Positions 1 through 9,078 are shown, counted from the stretch's first letter. The stretch is 64,000 nt of DNA from CADEDV01 sp036383515 (GCA_036383515.1 DASVOE010000020.1:15357-79356); one strand, 5' to 3'. Program-made: numbers and translations. Notes: generated by a model not told the origin, from the sequence alone.

Positions 1-76
1 TCTTTACTAGAGAAAGTAACTCCCTTGATGCATTAAGAAATGCCCATTCCTTCTGAAGCTGATTTAGATTTTCCAT
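1..76 (-). CDS. Partial unknown gene downstream of hsdR
   Basis: An ATG at 74-76 opens a frame that stays open for 25 codons to the window edge (begins MENLNQLQKEWAFLN). It starts three bases after the hsdR stop codon, so it looks like the next gene of the restriction operon. Too little is visible to assign a family. It could also be chance coding in an intergenic region; the tight spacing is the only support. Confidence 0.4.
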   Translation of the reverse strand, partial: MENLNQLQKEWAFLNASRELLSLVK

Positions 77-79
77 ATA

Positions 80-3000
80 TTATTGGTTTGTCCAAAAATC
101 CGCCATCGCTTCAGCCTGCTTCATCACTGTCTCAATTGCTTTTAGTTCTAAGTCGGGAGGATAGCCATATTTCTTAAGGGTTCTTCTTACCAACACCATC
201 AACTTAGCTCTTGCACTTTCACGAATTGTCCAGTCAATGGTTGCATTATTTCTTACTTTGTCAGCTATTTCCTTAGCAATGTCTTTTAATGTTTCATCGC
301 CCAACACCTTCACTGCGCTGTCATTTGTTTCTAAAGCGTTATAAAAGGCCACTTCATCATTTGTTAATCCTAAACGTTCTCCTTCTTTGTCCGCTTCTTT
401 TACTTCTTTTGCAATATTGATTAACTCCTGGATAATTTCTGCTGTCGTCAATAAATTATTCTGGTATTTTTTAATAGCCTTCTCCAGCATTTCTAATAAA
501 GCCCTGCTTTTTACAAAGTTCATTTTTGCTCTTGACTTTATCTCATTGTTCAAAATCTTCCTTAACAACTCAAAAGCAAGGTTTTTATGTTTCATTCCCT
601 GCACCTCAAGTAAGAACTCGTCAGAAAGAATTGAAATATCCGGCTTCTTCATCCCAGCAGCATCAAATATGTCAATTACTTTATCACTGGCTAACGCTTC
701 ATCAACTAATTGTTTAATGGCTGTTTCTATTTCTATATCTGATTTGCCTGTACCACTACTTTCAAATTTTACCAGTCTTGCTTTTACAGCCTGGAAGAAA
801 GCTATTTCTTCTTTTATTTTCATTGCTTCCTCATGCGGTATCACTAATGCAAATGCCTGGTTTAATAATGTTGCTTCATGAATAAATCTTTCTTTTCCAT
901 CTTTCAATCCAAGAATATGCTCTTCCGCCTGAAGTATAATAGATAACTTTTCTTTGTTATCAACATTAAAAAATCTTCTGTAATTAAACTTGAAACTATT
1001 TTCATAATAAGACTGCGGTTCCTCCATCAGGATATCTTCCCGTGTGCCGCTATCTTCATTAAACATCTGCTGCACTATTTCCATTTTCTCCTGCATCACT
1101 TCTATTGCCTTGTCAATATTCTCTGTAGGGGAGCCTTTACCTCCAGCATCAGAATAAAATGATAATGCTTTTTTCAAGTCAGTGGCTATTCCAAGATAGT
1201 CAACGACCAAACCACCTTTTACATCTTTAAATATCCTGTTCACCCTTGCGATGGCCTGCATCAGGTTGTGGCCACGCATTGGTTTATCAATATATAATGT
1301 CTTTAAACATGGAGCATCAAAACCTGTAAGCCACATATCAATAACTATTACCAGTTTCAAATCATCCGCTTCATCTTTCATCCTGTCAGCAAGTGTTTTT
1401 CTTTCGCCTTTGGTGGTATGATGTTTTTCCATCTCAGGCCCGTCGTCACTGCTAGCTGTCATTACGACCTTAATCATTCCTTTATTTACATCATCATTAT
1501 GCCATGCCGGACGTAAAGCAATTATTTCTTTATACAAACCAACAGCAATCCGGCGGCTCATCGCGACAATCATTGCTTTGCCGGTAAATACATTTTGTCT
1601 TGCTTCAAAATGCGCCACCATATCTTTAGCCAGGTTGCTTATGCGTTTATCATTACCTACTATTGCTTCCAGTTTTGTCCATTTCGCTTTTGCTTTTTGT
1701 TTTTCGGTTAGTTCTTCCTGCTCCAATTCTTTATCAAACTCTTCAATCAGTTGCCGGCCTTCATCTTCTAAATAAACTTTTGCCAAACGACTTTCATAAT
1801 AAATCCGTACGGTAGCTCCGTCGTTCACTGCCTGTGAAATATCATAGATGTCAACATATTGACCAAACACCTGCGGCGTATTTACATCCGTACTTTCTAT
1901 TGGTGTACCGGTGAAACCAATATATGTTGCACGTGGCAATGCATCTCGCAGGTATTTTGCAAAACCATAAGCAATACGCTGCCCTACTACTTCTTTTGTT
2001 TCTTTATTTACTACATCCTTCATCACCGCATCAAATCCATATTGGGTACGATGTGCTTCATCAGCTATCACAACAATATTTTCTCTCGTTGATAATTTAT
2101 CATAATCAGGTTTGCCATCTTCCGGCAAAAACTTCTGTATGGTAGTAAAGACAATACCACCACTGGCTACATTTAATAATTCTTTGAGATGCTGACGGCT
2201 TTCTGCCTGTACTGGTTCTTGCCTTAGTAATTGTTTGCTTCCCGCAAATACACCAAACAACTGGTCATCTAAATCATTACGGTCTGTAATCAGCAGTATC
2301 GTTGGGTTTTGCAGGGCGGGTGCAGTAATTAACTTGCCTGCATAAAAAACCATGCTCAGACTTTTACCCGAACCTTGGGTATGCCACACGACACCACCTT
2401 TCCTGTTACCGTCTTTGCCGGATGCTTTAATAGTGCTTTCAACGGCTTTATTAACTGCGTAGTACTGGTGATAGGCTGCCAGTTTTTTTTCTGTTACTAT
2501 CTGTATAAGCCCTGTCGTTGCATCTTCCTTTTTTGTTTTTTCAAAAACAATAAAATTGCGGATTAAATTAAGAACTGTATCTGTATTCAGCATACCTACC
2601 AACATTGTTTCCAATTGCGGTCTGAAACGGGATGCATCTTTTAAACCATCTGCACTTTTCCAAACCATGTAGCGGCTTATGCCTGCTGATAAACTGCCCG
2701 CTTTACACTCATGACCGTCCGAAATAACACAAATAGCATTATAGGTGAACAAAGATGGAATCGTTGCTTTATACGTCTCTATTTGATTAAAAGCTCTTTC
2801 AATCGTTGCGTTTTCATCTGCTGCATTTTTTAATTCGATTATTACCACCGGAATGCCATTTATGAAAAGCAACAGATCGGGTCTTTTGTTTTTATCCTTT
2901 TCAATAATCGTGTATTGGTTAATGACAAGGAACTGGTTATTGAATGCGTTATCAAAATCCATCAGCTTCACATCATATCCTCTTTCAAAACCATCTTTCT

Positions 3001-3304
3001 GGTAAGGAATCTTTACTCCTTCTACCATCATGCTGTGAAAGGTTTCGTTGTTATGAAGCAAGTCAGGTGAGTAAATGCGAACTACTTTTTGCAAGGCCTG
3101 TTCTCTTGCATTTTCCGGAATATCAGGATTGAGAATAGCAATGGCTTTTCGTATGCGGCCGGTTAAAATTATTTCTTCAAAACTTTCCCTTTCTTGTTTT
3201 TCCGCACCGGGGGCAATAGACAGCCCATGCACATACTCCCAGCCGAGAGACCGGAGCTGCTCAATGGCAAATGTTTCTATATTGTCTTCGGTGATGGACT
3301 TCAT
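80..3304 (-). CDS. hsdR: Type I restriction enzyme, R (endonuclease/translocase) subunit
   Basis: The 1074-residue protein is the DNA-cleaving motor of a type I restriction-modification system. The N-terminal nuclease domain carries the PD-(D/E)xK signature: D143 in RPDLLLF, then E157 and K159 in IIELKN. A superfamily 2 helicase core follows, with Walker A HTQGSGKS at about 308-315, a DEAH box in ADEAHRTQYGF, and a later helicase motif in ARVNRIFKD. The C-terminal helical part is presumed to bind the methylase. The length is normal for HsdR. The ATG lies two bases after the stop of the hsdS fusion gene, so the two are probably cotranscribed. It would cut unmodified foreign DNA after translocation, at sites chosen by the upstream HsdS. 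All motifs look intact. Confidence 0.95.
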   Translation of the reverse strand: MKSITEDNIETFAIEQLRSLGWEYVHGLSIAPGAEKQERESFEEIILTGRIRKAIAILNPDIPENAREQALQKVVRIYSPDLLHNNETFHSMMVEGVKIPYQKDGFERGYDVKLMDFDNAFNNQFLVINQYTIIEKDKNKRPDLLLFINGIPVVIIELKNAADENATIERAFNQIETYKATIPSLFTYNAICVISDGHECKAGSLSAGISRYMVWKSADGLKDASRFRPQLETMLVGMLNTDTVLNLIRNFIVFEKTKKEDATTGLIQIVTEKKLAAYHQYYAVNKAVESTIKASGKDGNRKGGVVWHTQGSGKSLSMVFYAGKLITAPALQNPTILLITDRNDLDDQLFGVFAGSKQLLRQEPVQAESRQHLKELLNVASGGIVFTTIQKFLPEDGKPDYDKLSTRENIVVIADEAHRTQYGFDAVMKDVVNKETKEVVGQRIAYGFAKYLRDALPRATYIGFTGTPIESTDVNTPQVFGQYVDIYDISQAVNDGATVRIYYESRLAKVYLEDEGRQLIEEFDKELEQEELTEKQKAKAKWTKLEAIVGNDKRISNLAKDMVAHFEARQNVFTGKAMIVAMSRRIAVGLYKEIIALRPAWHNDDVNKGMIKVVMTASSDDGPEMEKHHTTKGERKTLADRMKDEADDLKLVIVIDMWLTGFDAPCLKTLYIDKPMRGHNLMQAIARVNRIFKDVKGGLVVDYLGIATDLKKALSFYSDAGGKGSPTENIDKAIEVMQEKMEIVQQMFNEDSGTREDILMEEPQSYYENSFKFNYRRFFNVDNKEKLSIILQAEEHILGLKDGKERFIHEATLLNQAFALVIPHEEAMKIKEEIAFFQAVKARLVKFESSGTGKSDIEIETAIKQLVDEALASDKVIDIFDAAGMKKPDISILSDEFLLEVQGMKHKNLAFELLRKILNNEIKSRAKMNFVKSRALLEMLEKAIKKYQNNLLTTAEIIQELINIAKEVKEADKEGERLGLTNDEVAFYNALETNDSAVKVLGDETLKDIAKEIADKVRNNATIDWTIRESARAKLMVLVRRTLKKYGYPPDLELKAIETVMKQAEAMADFWTNQ

Positions 3305-3306
3305 TA

Positions 3307-4770
3307 TTAATTCATTTCAACCCTGACCTCACCACTCATAAGTTTGGGTAATAAGTTATCTCTTAGTTGTGTAAGATTTTTTATTTGATTATAATTCGAT
3401 TTTATTTTTATCCAGTATTGTTTTGTAATTGTATCAAATCTTTCAATCAATTCATTTGACGGGAGCGAAAAACTTAAATTGAAAATATCATCTGGATTTA
3501 CTCTTTGATGGCTGCCACTTGTTCCTCCTGAAGCATTTGTTAACTCTTGCATTACCTGATTTGAAATTAGGAAGCAATAAATAAAACCAAACCAGGATCT
3601 CTGTTTTGGCTTTACAATTTGAAATTCTGTTGAACAAATGGAATTATCATCAACATTCCCATATAAAGGCCAAATTCTTGGAAATCTTGGATTCAGCTTT
3701 GATACAAGAATTGAATTTGGCGCTACTTTATATTTATTGCTCAAAATTTCTTTCCCAATTTCTTTTATCGAAGTTCTGTTTTCATCAAAAGCAGGTAAAC
3801 TGTAGTGATTAAAAAATATATTTGGTTGTTTAGAAGGGCTTACACTTTCTTTTAAATGGTCTGCTACGTCTGAAATTGTAGCTGCTTCCCAACTTTCTTC
3901 TGCCTCTTCCACAAACCACTGCTTGAAAAGTGTTTCAGCTAATTGTTCTAAGGTTTTGTTTTGGCGATGTAGTAAATCTAGTTTATCATCTAAGCTGCTA
4001 AGTATTTCTGTTATAGTATTCTGCTCTTGAAGCGGTGGAATTAAAATGTCAATGTCTCTTATTCTATCTCTTCCTAATTCAATTTGCCCCGTTGAACCTT
4101 CAGCATAATTTTCAATTTCTTCTTCTTTTTTTCTCAAATTATAAAAGACAAATTTTGGATTGACCACTGCCTGGTTTAGTCTAACAATAGAAACGTGGCT
4201 ATCTACAAGAAATAAATCTTTTTCCAAAAAAAAACCTACTCTTCCTGCAGTTCCAACACCAGTTGAATTAATTAAAATATCCATATCTCTGAGTCGCTTT
4301 TCTTGTGCAAACTTTTTGCTTGAGTCATGATATTTCAAATGGTCTTTTGATACAATCCCATTTCTAATACACTTCTGATTAATTACAGGAATGCCATTCT
4401 CGCCAACATATTTTGGAGATATTCCTCTATTAATATAATTAGCAATACTGCCTAGCTTATATTCCTTCCATCGTTTATAAAAACTGATGCCGACTCTATC
4501 AATATGCTCCACCAAATCTTTTTCTGTAATAGTATTATAGTCAATCAAGTCAATTTTATAATGCAGGTTCAGTTCATCTATTTTCCCGCTAAGCCTAAGT
4601 ATATCGTCAAGAGAAATGTTTCTTCCTTTCAAGGCAAAGTCAATATCAGAATCGGGTCGGTAGTTGCCTTTAGCCCTACTTCCAAATACTAATACTTCAT
4701 CCAGTTTTGAATTTTGTTCAAAAATTTTCTGAATGCTTTCAATTGTATTTTCTGGTAAACCAAATTTCAT
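3307..4770 (-). CDS. hsdS: Fusion: MNT-type nucleotidyltransferase + type I specificity subunit HsdS
   Basis: One 487-residue frame joins two proteins that are normally separate. Residues 1-98 form a minimal nucleotidyltransferase (MNT) with GSRAKG at 30-35, the DxD pair D42/D44 in SDIDF and a third acidic residue D74 in KIDLID, so the catalytic triad looks complete. From W101 (KEYKLGSIANY) it reads as a full HsdS: target-recognition domain 1 to about 240, conserved helix about 245-290 (PPLQEQ, DDKLDLLHRQNKTLEQLAE, FKQWF), target-recognition domain 2 about 293-440, and a second conserved helix ending NLLPKLMSGEV. There is no linker and no obvious separate HsdS start at the junction. The ATG at 4770 is preferred over an in-frame TTG at 4782 because MNT proteins usually begin MKFGL-like; it lies four bases after the HEPN stop. 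Confidence 0.9.
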   Translation of the reverse strand: MKFGLPENTIESIQKIFEQNSKLDEVLVFGSRAKGNYRPDSDIDFALKGRNISLDDILRLSGKIDELNLHYKIDLIDYNTITEKDLVEHIDRVGISFYKRWKEYKLGSIANYINRGISPKYVGENGIPVINQKCIRNGIVSKDHLKYHDSSKKFAQEKRLRDMDILINSTGVGTAGRVGFFLEKDLFLVDSHVSIVRLNQAVVNPKFVFYNLRKKEEEIENYAEGSTGQIELGRDRIRDIDILIPPLQEQNTITEILSSLDDKLDLLHRQNKTLEQLAETLFKQWFVEEAEESWEAATISDVADHLKESVSPSKQPNIFFNHYSLPAFDENRTSIKEIGKEILSNKYKVAPNSILVSKLNPRFPRIWPLYGNVDDNSICSTEFQIVKPKQRSWFGFIYCFLISNQVMQELTNASGGTSGSHQRVNPDDIFNLSFSLPSNELIERFDTITKQYWIKIKSNYNQIKNLTQLRDNLLPKLMSGEVRVEMN

Positions 4771-4774
4771 AAAA

Positions 4775-5191
4775 TCATCCAAGGCGTTCTACTTCCAGCC
4801 TTGTTTCTAATTGTATAAATAATGCGTGATAAATTTCTACAGTGGCAGTTGCTATTTCATTTGCAGTTCCTTCGTTATAGGTATGAGATGTCTGATTCCT
4901 GGATTGTCTCATCTTTTTCCAGTTTTCAGCATCATTGAGCCATCCTTCATCAATAGCAAGGTTAAGTACGACGGCAACTGTGTCAGGTAATTGGCTATGT
5001 CCTTTATATTTTAATAAATCCCATAATGTTTTCCAGGCCAGTTCAAAAGTAAATTCAAAGCGTTGTATCAGGCCGTTCATCTCAAGGTCATTCATAGCGT
5101 CTAAATCCATATCTACAGCTTCCGTCAACCGGGCCAACGCTTTTTTGTAGTTATTAAACCGCTGTATCCAGCGAATGTCTTTATCCGGCAT
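4775..5191 (-). CDS. HEPN-domain protein, HI0074/HepT-like (nucleotidyltransferase partner)
   Basis: This 138-residue all-helical protein resembles the HI0074 'nucleotidyltransferase substrate-binding' family, the usual partner of MNT proteins. It has an RX4HXY signature: R98-NQTS-H103-T-Y105. In HepT toxins this motif forms the RNase site, and the tyrosine is the residue AMPylated by the MntA antitoxin. The gene overlaps the end of hsdM by 11 bases and is followed at once by the MNT::hsdS fusion, so the pair sits inside the methylase-specificity operon. It is either a toxin held in check by the fused MNT domain, or a non-toxic subunit. The sequence cannot decide between these; the conserved motif favours an active HEPN. 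Confidence 0.8.
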   Translation of the reverse strand: MPDKDIRWIQRFNNYKKALARLTEAVDMDLDAMNDLEMNGLIQRFEFTFELAWKTLWDLLKYKGHSQLPDTVAVVLNLAIDEGWLNDAENWKKMRQSRNQTSHTYNEGTANEIATATVEIYHALFIQLETRLEVERLG

Positions 5192-6815
5192 TGGTATTAA
5201 TATTTATTTTTGCAAGATTCTTTTTTATCTGCTCATTCAATGCTGCTTCTTCTGCTATTTGTTTTTCGAGTTCAGCTTTCAATTCAGCAAACCGTTCTGC
5301 AAAATTAAAATCATCATCATCATCGGGCAGGCCCACGTAACGGCCGGGTGTGAGTACATAATTTAATTCTTTTACTCTTTCAATAGTTTCGCTTTTGCAA
5401 AAACCCTGTATATCTGTATATCCATTCTCATCCGTTTTCCATGCATGATATATGGCCGCTATTTCTTCAATGTCGCCAGGTTTATCAACCTTATGTTTTT
5501 CTTTATTATGCTCTCTATCTGTTAATACCCTTGTTTTTCTATTCAGCAATTCTCCTTTATTTCTTGCATCAATAAAAAGAATTTGTCCTTTCCGTTGTTT
5601 TTTATTCCGGTTTAGGAACCAGAGACAAGCCGGTATTTGTGTATTCAAAAAAAGTTTCGTTGGCATATTTACAATGCAGTCTACCAAATCATTTTCAATT
5701 AAAGCTTTTCGTATTTCACCTTCCGTATTTGTCTGTGTAGTAAGTGAACCTTTGGATAATACAAAGCCTGCTTTACCGGTTGGAGCGAGGTGAAATAGGA
5801 AATGCATAATCCATGCATAGTTAGCGCTGCCTGCTGGAGGTACTAATTTTTCACCGAGTACACTCCATCTTGCATCATCCCTCAATAGCTCACCGCTCCA
5901 GTCACTATCATTAAAGGGAGGGTTAGCTAACACGTAATCAGCTTTTAAATCTTTATGAGCATCATTCAAAAAACTTCCTTCATTATTCCATTTTACATTG
6001 CTACTGTCAATTCCCCGGATAGCAAGATTCATTTTTGCCAATCGCCATGTAGTTTGATTGCTTTCCTGTCCGTAAATGGAAATAAGATCCGCCGGGTTAA
6101 GTGATATTTTTTTTCCGTTAGTTTTTTTCTTATAATGGTCCTGGTGTGCTTTGATAAATTTTTCGTTTTGAACAAACATGCCCCCACTGCCGCAACAAGG
6201 ATCAAACACACGGCCTTCGTAAGGCTCCATCATTTCCACCAATAATTTTACTACGCTTCCGGGTGTATAGAACTGTCCGCCTTTTTTCCCTTCAGCCAAT
6301 GCGAACTCACCCAAAAAATATTCAAACACTCTGCCGAGTACATCTTTGCTTTGCGCTTCTTTGGTGCCGAGTGTAGCACTACCTACAAGATTCACTAATC
6401 CACCCAAACTTGTTTTATCCAATTTTTCCTGTGCAAAAACTTTTGGCAACACTCCTCTTAATGATGGATTATCTTTTTCAATTGCATCCATTGCTTCGTC
6501 AATGTCTTGTCCAATAGTGGGTAATGTTGCCCGGTCTCTTATCCATGTCCAGCGTGAAGAAGGCGGGACGTAAAAAATCTGTTCAGCGGTGTATTCATTT
6601 TTATCTTCTGGGTTAGCTCCTGCATATTCACTTTTACCTTCTAATAATTTCTGATGCAGTTCTTCAAATGCGTCGGATATGTATTTAAGAAATATTAAGC
6701 CTAATACGACATGTTTGTACTCAGCAGCGTCCATATTCTTACGGAGTTTATCCGCAGATTTCCATAGCTTCTTTTCCAATGACTCTTCTTTTTCCTGTTT
6801 TACTTTTTTTGCCAT
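5181..6815 (-). CDS. hsdM: Type I restriction-modification system, DNA methyltransferase (M) subunit
   Basis: A 544-residue N6-adenine methyltransferase. The N-terminal helical HsdM domain (about 10-160) is followed by the Rossmann methylase core, with the SAM-binding motif DPCCGSGG at 205-212 and catalytic motif NPPF at 298-301. QFYTP at 181-185 precedes the core, as is typical. It modifies the sequence recognised by HsdS and is required for cleavage by HsdR. It is the first gene of the minus-strand operon; its 3' end overlaps the HEPN gene. The ATG at 6815 gives the standard family N-terminus. The C-terminus is rich in Asp and Glu (DDDDD near 486-490) and looks complete. Confidence 0.95.
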   Translation of the reverse strand: MAKKVKQEKEESLEKKLWKSADKLRKNMDAAEYKHVVLGLIFLKYISDAFEELHQKLLEGKSEYAGANPEDKNEYTAEQIFYVPPSSRWTWIRDRATLPTIGQDIDEAMDAIEKDNPSLRGVLPKVFAQEKLDKTSLGGLVNLVGSATLGTKEAQSKDVLGRVFEYFLGEFALAEGKKGGQFYTPGSVVKLLVEMMEPYEGRVFDPCCGSGGMFVQNEKFIKAHQDHYKKKTNGKKISLNPADLISIYGQESNQTTWRLAKMNLAIRGIDSSNVKWNNEGSFLNDAHKDLKADYVLANPPFNDSDWSGELLRDDARWSVLGEKLVPPAGSANYAWIMHFLFHLAPTGKAGFVLSKGSLTTQTNTEGEIRKALIENDLVDCIVNMPTKLFLNTQIPACLWFLNRNKKQRKGQILFIDARNKGELLNRKTRVLTDREHNKEKHKVDKPGDIEEIAAIYHAWKTDENGYTDIQGFCKSETIERVKELNYVLTPGRYVGLPDDDDDFNFAERFAELKAELEKQIAEEAALNEQIKKNLAKININTNAG

Positions 6816-6931
6816 ATAAACACTTCAAGCCGCAAAATAAGCAAAGCTGAATAGAATTCCCTAAAGTACAAGAGTGCGACGCAACAAAAACTTAATAGTA
6901 ACAATGCAGCTTAGTACATAAAAAATATTTT

Positions 6932-6962
6932 TTTGATTATTTGCCAAACACTGCTACATTTG
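6932..6962 (+). promoter_or_regulatory. Candidate promoter of the tetR gene
   Basis: TTTG at 6932-6935 and TACATTTG at 6955-6962 are separated by exactly 19 bases. This matches the Bacteroidota housekeeping pattern (-33 TTTG, -7 TAnnTTTG). It lies 30 bases upstream of the tetR ATG. Confidence 0.6.
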
Positions 6963-6975
6963 CTAACGGTGTTAG
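6963..6975. promoter_or_regulatory. Candidate TetR operator
   Basis: A perfect inverted repeat, CTAAC-GGT-GTTAG, lies directly after the -7 box and before the tetR ATG. This is the usual place for an autoregulatory TetR site. The arms are only 5 bases, so the match could be chance. Confidence 0.35.
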
Positions 6976-6991
6976 GTAAAAATGTAGTGAT

Positions 6992-7591
6992 ATGGGAATT
7001 TCTGAGCGACGATTAAGACAAAAGGATGAGGTGCGATCCAGCATTCTTTCTACTGCCTGGGAGATGGTAAAGGAAGATGGCTGGCAATCTGTTTCTATCC
7101 GTAAGATTGCAGATGCGATAGAATACAGTGTGCCGGTGATCTATGATCATTTTGAAAACAAGGAAGCTATTTTAATAGAGTTTGCCAAAGATGGCTTCCG
7201 GATGCTGTCAAAAAAAATCCAATCGGCTAAAGAAAAACATACTGATCCTGCTGAACAGCTGAAGACGGTGGCGAATGCTTACTGGAACTTTGCCTTTAAG
7301 AATAAAGAATATTACCAGCTGATGTATGGCTTGGGCATGGCTGGTTGCGAAATAGAAAAATGTTTCCCGGAAAGAGACAATTTCAGAAAGCTGGTGATGG
7401 AACCTATTGAGGCTATTATTTCAAAAAGCAAAAACCCGGGTGTAAATCCCTGCTTGAAGTATTACACCTTCTGGTCGATACTACATGGTTTAATATCCAT
7501 TAAGAGCATGAGAAATTCCAATGTCTCGGATGAAGTGAACAAACTGGTGCTGGATGATGCCATTGAAGGCTTCATAAAAAACCTGGGATGA
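6992..7591 (+). CDS. TetR/AcrR family transcriptional regulator
   Basis: A 199-residue regulator. The N-terminal helix-turn-helix spans about 15-60 (SILSTAWEMVKEDGW, then SIRKIADAIEYSVPVIYDHF), the standard TetR recognition region. The remainder is a helical ligand-binding domain of the WHG/TetR_C_33 kind. It precedes a complete RND efflux operon on the same strand, so the likely role is ligand-responsive repression of that pump and possibly of itself. The inducer cannot be told from sequence. It has its own promoter-like sequence, and a 305-base gap separates it from the pump genes. Confidence 0.88.
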   Translation: MGISERRLRQKDEVRSSILSTAWEMVKEDGWQSVSIRKIADAIEYSVPVIYDHFENKEAILIEFAKDGFRMLSKKIQSAKEKHTDPAEQLKTVANAYWNFAFKNKEYYQLMYGLGMAGCEIEKCFPERDNFRKLVMEPIEAIISKSKNPGVNPCLKYYTFWSILHGLISIKSMRNSNVSDEVNKLVLDDAIEGFIKNLG

Positions 7592-7617
7592 TTTTTAATT
7601 TAAGAAACATCCGTACC

Positions 7618-7641
7618 TGATAACACCTGTTCGTGTTATCA
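7618..7641. promoter_or_regulatory. Inverted repeat, 9-bp arms (operator or weak terminator)
   Basis: TGATAACAC and GTGTTATCA flank a 6-base loop. It lies 27 bases after the tetR stop with no T-run behind it. It shares GTGTTA with the candidate operator before tetR, so a TetR site is as plausible as a terminator. Confidence 0.4.
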
Positions 7642-7669
7642 TTTAAAGTTTGCCTGCCATAAAGAAAAT

Positions 7670-7687
7670 TATCCCGTCACCGGGATA
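7670..7687. repeat. Short palindrome
   Basis: TATCCCG and CGGGATA flank TCAC, a perfect 7-bp hairpin between tetR and the efflux genes. Its function is unknown. Confidence 0.35.
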
Positions 7688-7896
7688 GTCGCAATCCACC
7701 CCTAAATCGCCGGATTCGTACTCCTGTAACTTATTTTATACAAATAAATTTGCAGGATATAATTTTTTTCAAATTCTGCGAACAAGATGAACAAAAACTC
7801 ATTATTAAATGTCCGGAACGGTGATGCACAATCGTCATCAACGGGCTCAATGTTTGTTAACCTGTAACTATTTTTTATATCACCAACCTTGTCGTT

Positions 7897-9078
7897 ATGC
7901 AACAAAAAATCAAACCAGCCAGGCATCTTTTTCTTTTACCTGTTTTTATAATTGTCGCCGTTTTTATTTTAGCTGCCTGCAAATCATCTGCAGATAACGC
8001 GGGGTATGGAGCACCGCCTCCCGAAGCGTTGCCTGTAATTACGGTAAGCAGCATGTCTGCCACCACTTACCAGGAGTATACTGCATCACTAGAAGGAAGC
8101 AGGGATATCGAAATCCGTGCGCAGGTGGATGGTTATATCGACAGAATTTATGTGGATGAAGGTGCACAGGTGAGAAAAGGACAACTTTTATTTAAGATAA
8201 ATGGCCAGCCTTATCTGGAGCAATTGAATACCGCCAATGCATTGCATGCGGCTGCTAAAGCTTCGCTGGAAAATGCGGAGATCAATGTAAACAAACTTGT
8301 ACCGCTTGTTCAGAATAATGTAATATCAGATGTGCAATTAAAATCTGCACAGGCTGCTTATAATGCCGCAAAAGCAAATGTGGCGCAGGCTGCTGCCGCA
8401 GTGCAGGCCGCACGCATTAATGTTGGTTATACTTCTGTTACTGCACCGGCAAGCGGTTATATAGGAAAAATTCCGTTGAAAACAGGAAGCCTTGTGGGCA
8501 AAACAACTGTTGAGCCGCTTACTGTTCTTTCTGAAACCAGGGATATACATGCTTATTTTTCAATGAGCGAAATAAATTTTCTCGAGTTTAAAGATCAGTT
8601 TCCGGGAAACACGATTGAACAAAAAATTAAACAGATGCCGCCTGTAGAACTGGTGTTGGCATCCGGCAGCATTTATACACAAAAAGGAAGAGTAGAATTG
8701 ACCGAAGGGCAATTTGATAAAACAACCGGCACTATTAATTTCCGGGCAACATTCCCCAATGCCAATGGAATACTCCGTTCGGGTAATACAGGTAAAATAA
8801 GAATTACAAGAGGTCTTGCTAATTCTATTGTGATACCGCAGGAAGCCACATTTGAATTGCAGGATAAAGTATTTGTATTTGCTATGGGCGACAGCAATAA
8901 GGTGGTAAGTAAGCCGCTCACGATTGCAGGAACAAGCAGGAACTATTACCTGGTACAGGGTGGTGTAACTGTGGGAGAAAAAATTGTATATACCGGTCTT
9001 GAACGATTGAGAGACGGCGCCGTAATACAACCACAACCCATTTCAATGGACAGTTTGCTGAAAGTAAGACCTATGTAG
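7897..9078 (+). CDS. RND efflux periplasmic adaptor (membrane fusion protein), lipoprotein
   Basis: A 393-residue MexA/AcrA-type adaptor. The N-terminus has a hydrophobic stretch ending in the lipobox LAAC, so it should be a lipoprotein anchored to the inner membrane. A biotinyl-lipoyl-like half follows (DIEIRAQVDGYIDRIYVDEG, then VRKGQLLFKI), then an Ala-rich helical hairpin (about 100-165), a second lipoyl half with the conserved VTAPASGYIGK, and a beta-barrel with TGTINFRATFPN and LRSGNTGKIRI. It couples the pump of the next gene to the outer-membrane factor. The next ATG is 52 bases downstream on the same strand, indicating an operon. Confidence 0.93.
   Translation: MQQKIKPARHLFLLPVFIIVAVFILAACKSSADNAGYGAPPPEALPVITVSSMSATTYQEYTASLEGSRDIEIRAQVDGYIDRIYVDEGAQVRKGQLLFKINGQPYLEQLNTANALHAAAKASLENAEINVNKLVPLVQNNVISDVQLKSAQAAYNAAKANVAQAAAAVQAARINVGYTSVTAPASGYIGKIPLKTGSLVGKTTVEPLTVLSETRDIHAYFSMSEINFLEFKDQFPGNTIEQKIKQMPPVELVLASGSIYTQKGRVELTEGQFDKTTGTINFRATFPNANGILRSGNTGKIRITRGLANSIVIPQEATFELQDKVFVFAMGDSNKVVSKPLTIAGTSRNYYLVQGGVTVGEKIVYTGLERLRDGAVIQPQPISMDSLLKVRPM

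Larger units (their letters stand above)
7592..7896. other. Intergenic region between tetR and the efflux operon
   Basis: No gene is seen. It holds two inverted repeats (7618-7641 and 7670-7687) described separately, and one -7-like box TAAATTTG at 7745-7752 without a clear -33 partner, which may start the efflux operon about 140 bases upstream of its first ATG. Confidence 0.5.

Noticed and set aside
387..881. 164-codon plus-strand frame inside hsdR
   Set aside because: It is the antisense shadow of a well-supported gene and has a hydrophobic low-complexity translation.
8560..9036. 158-codon minus-strand frame inside the efflux adaptor
   Set aside because: Antisense shadow with Cys/Ser/Tyr-rich unlikely composition.
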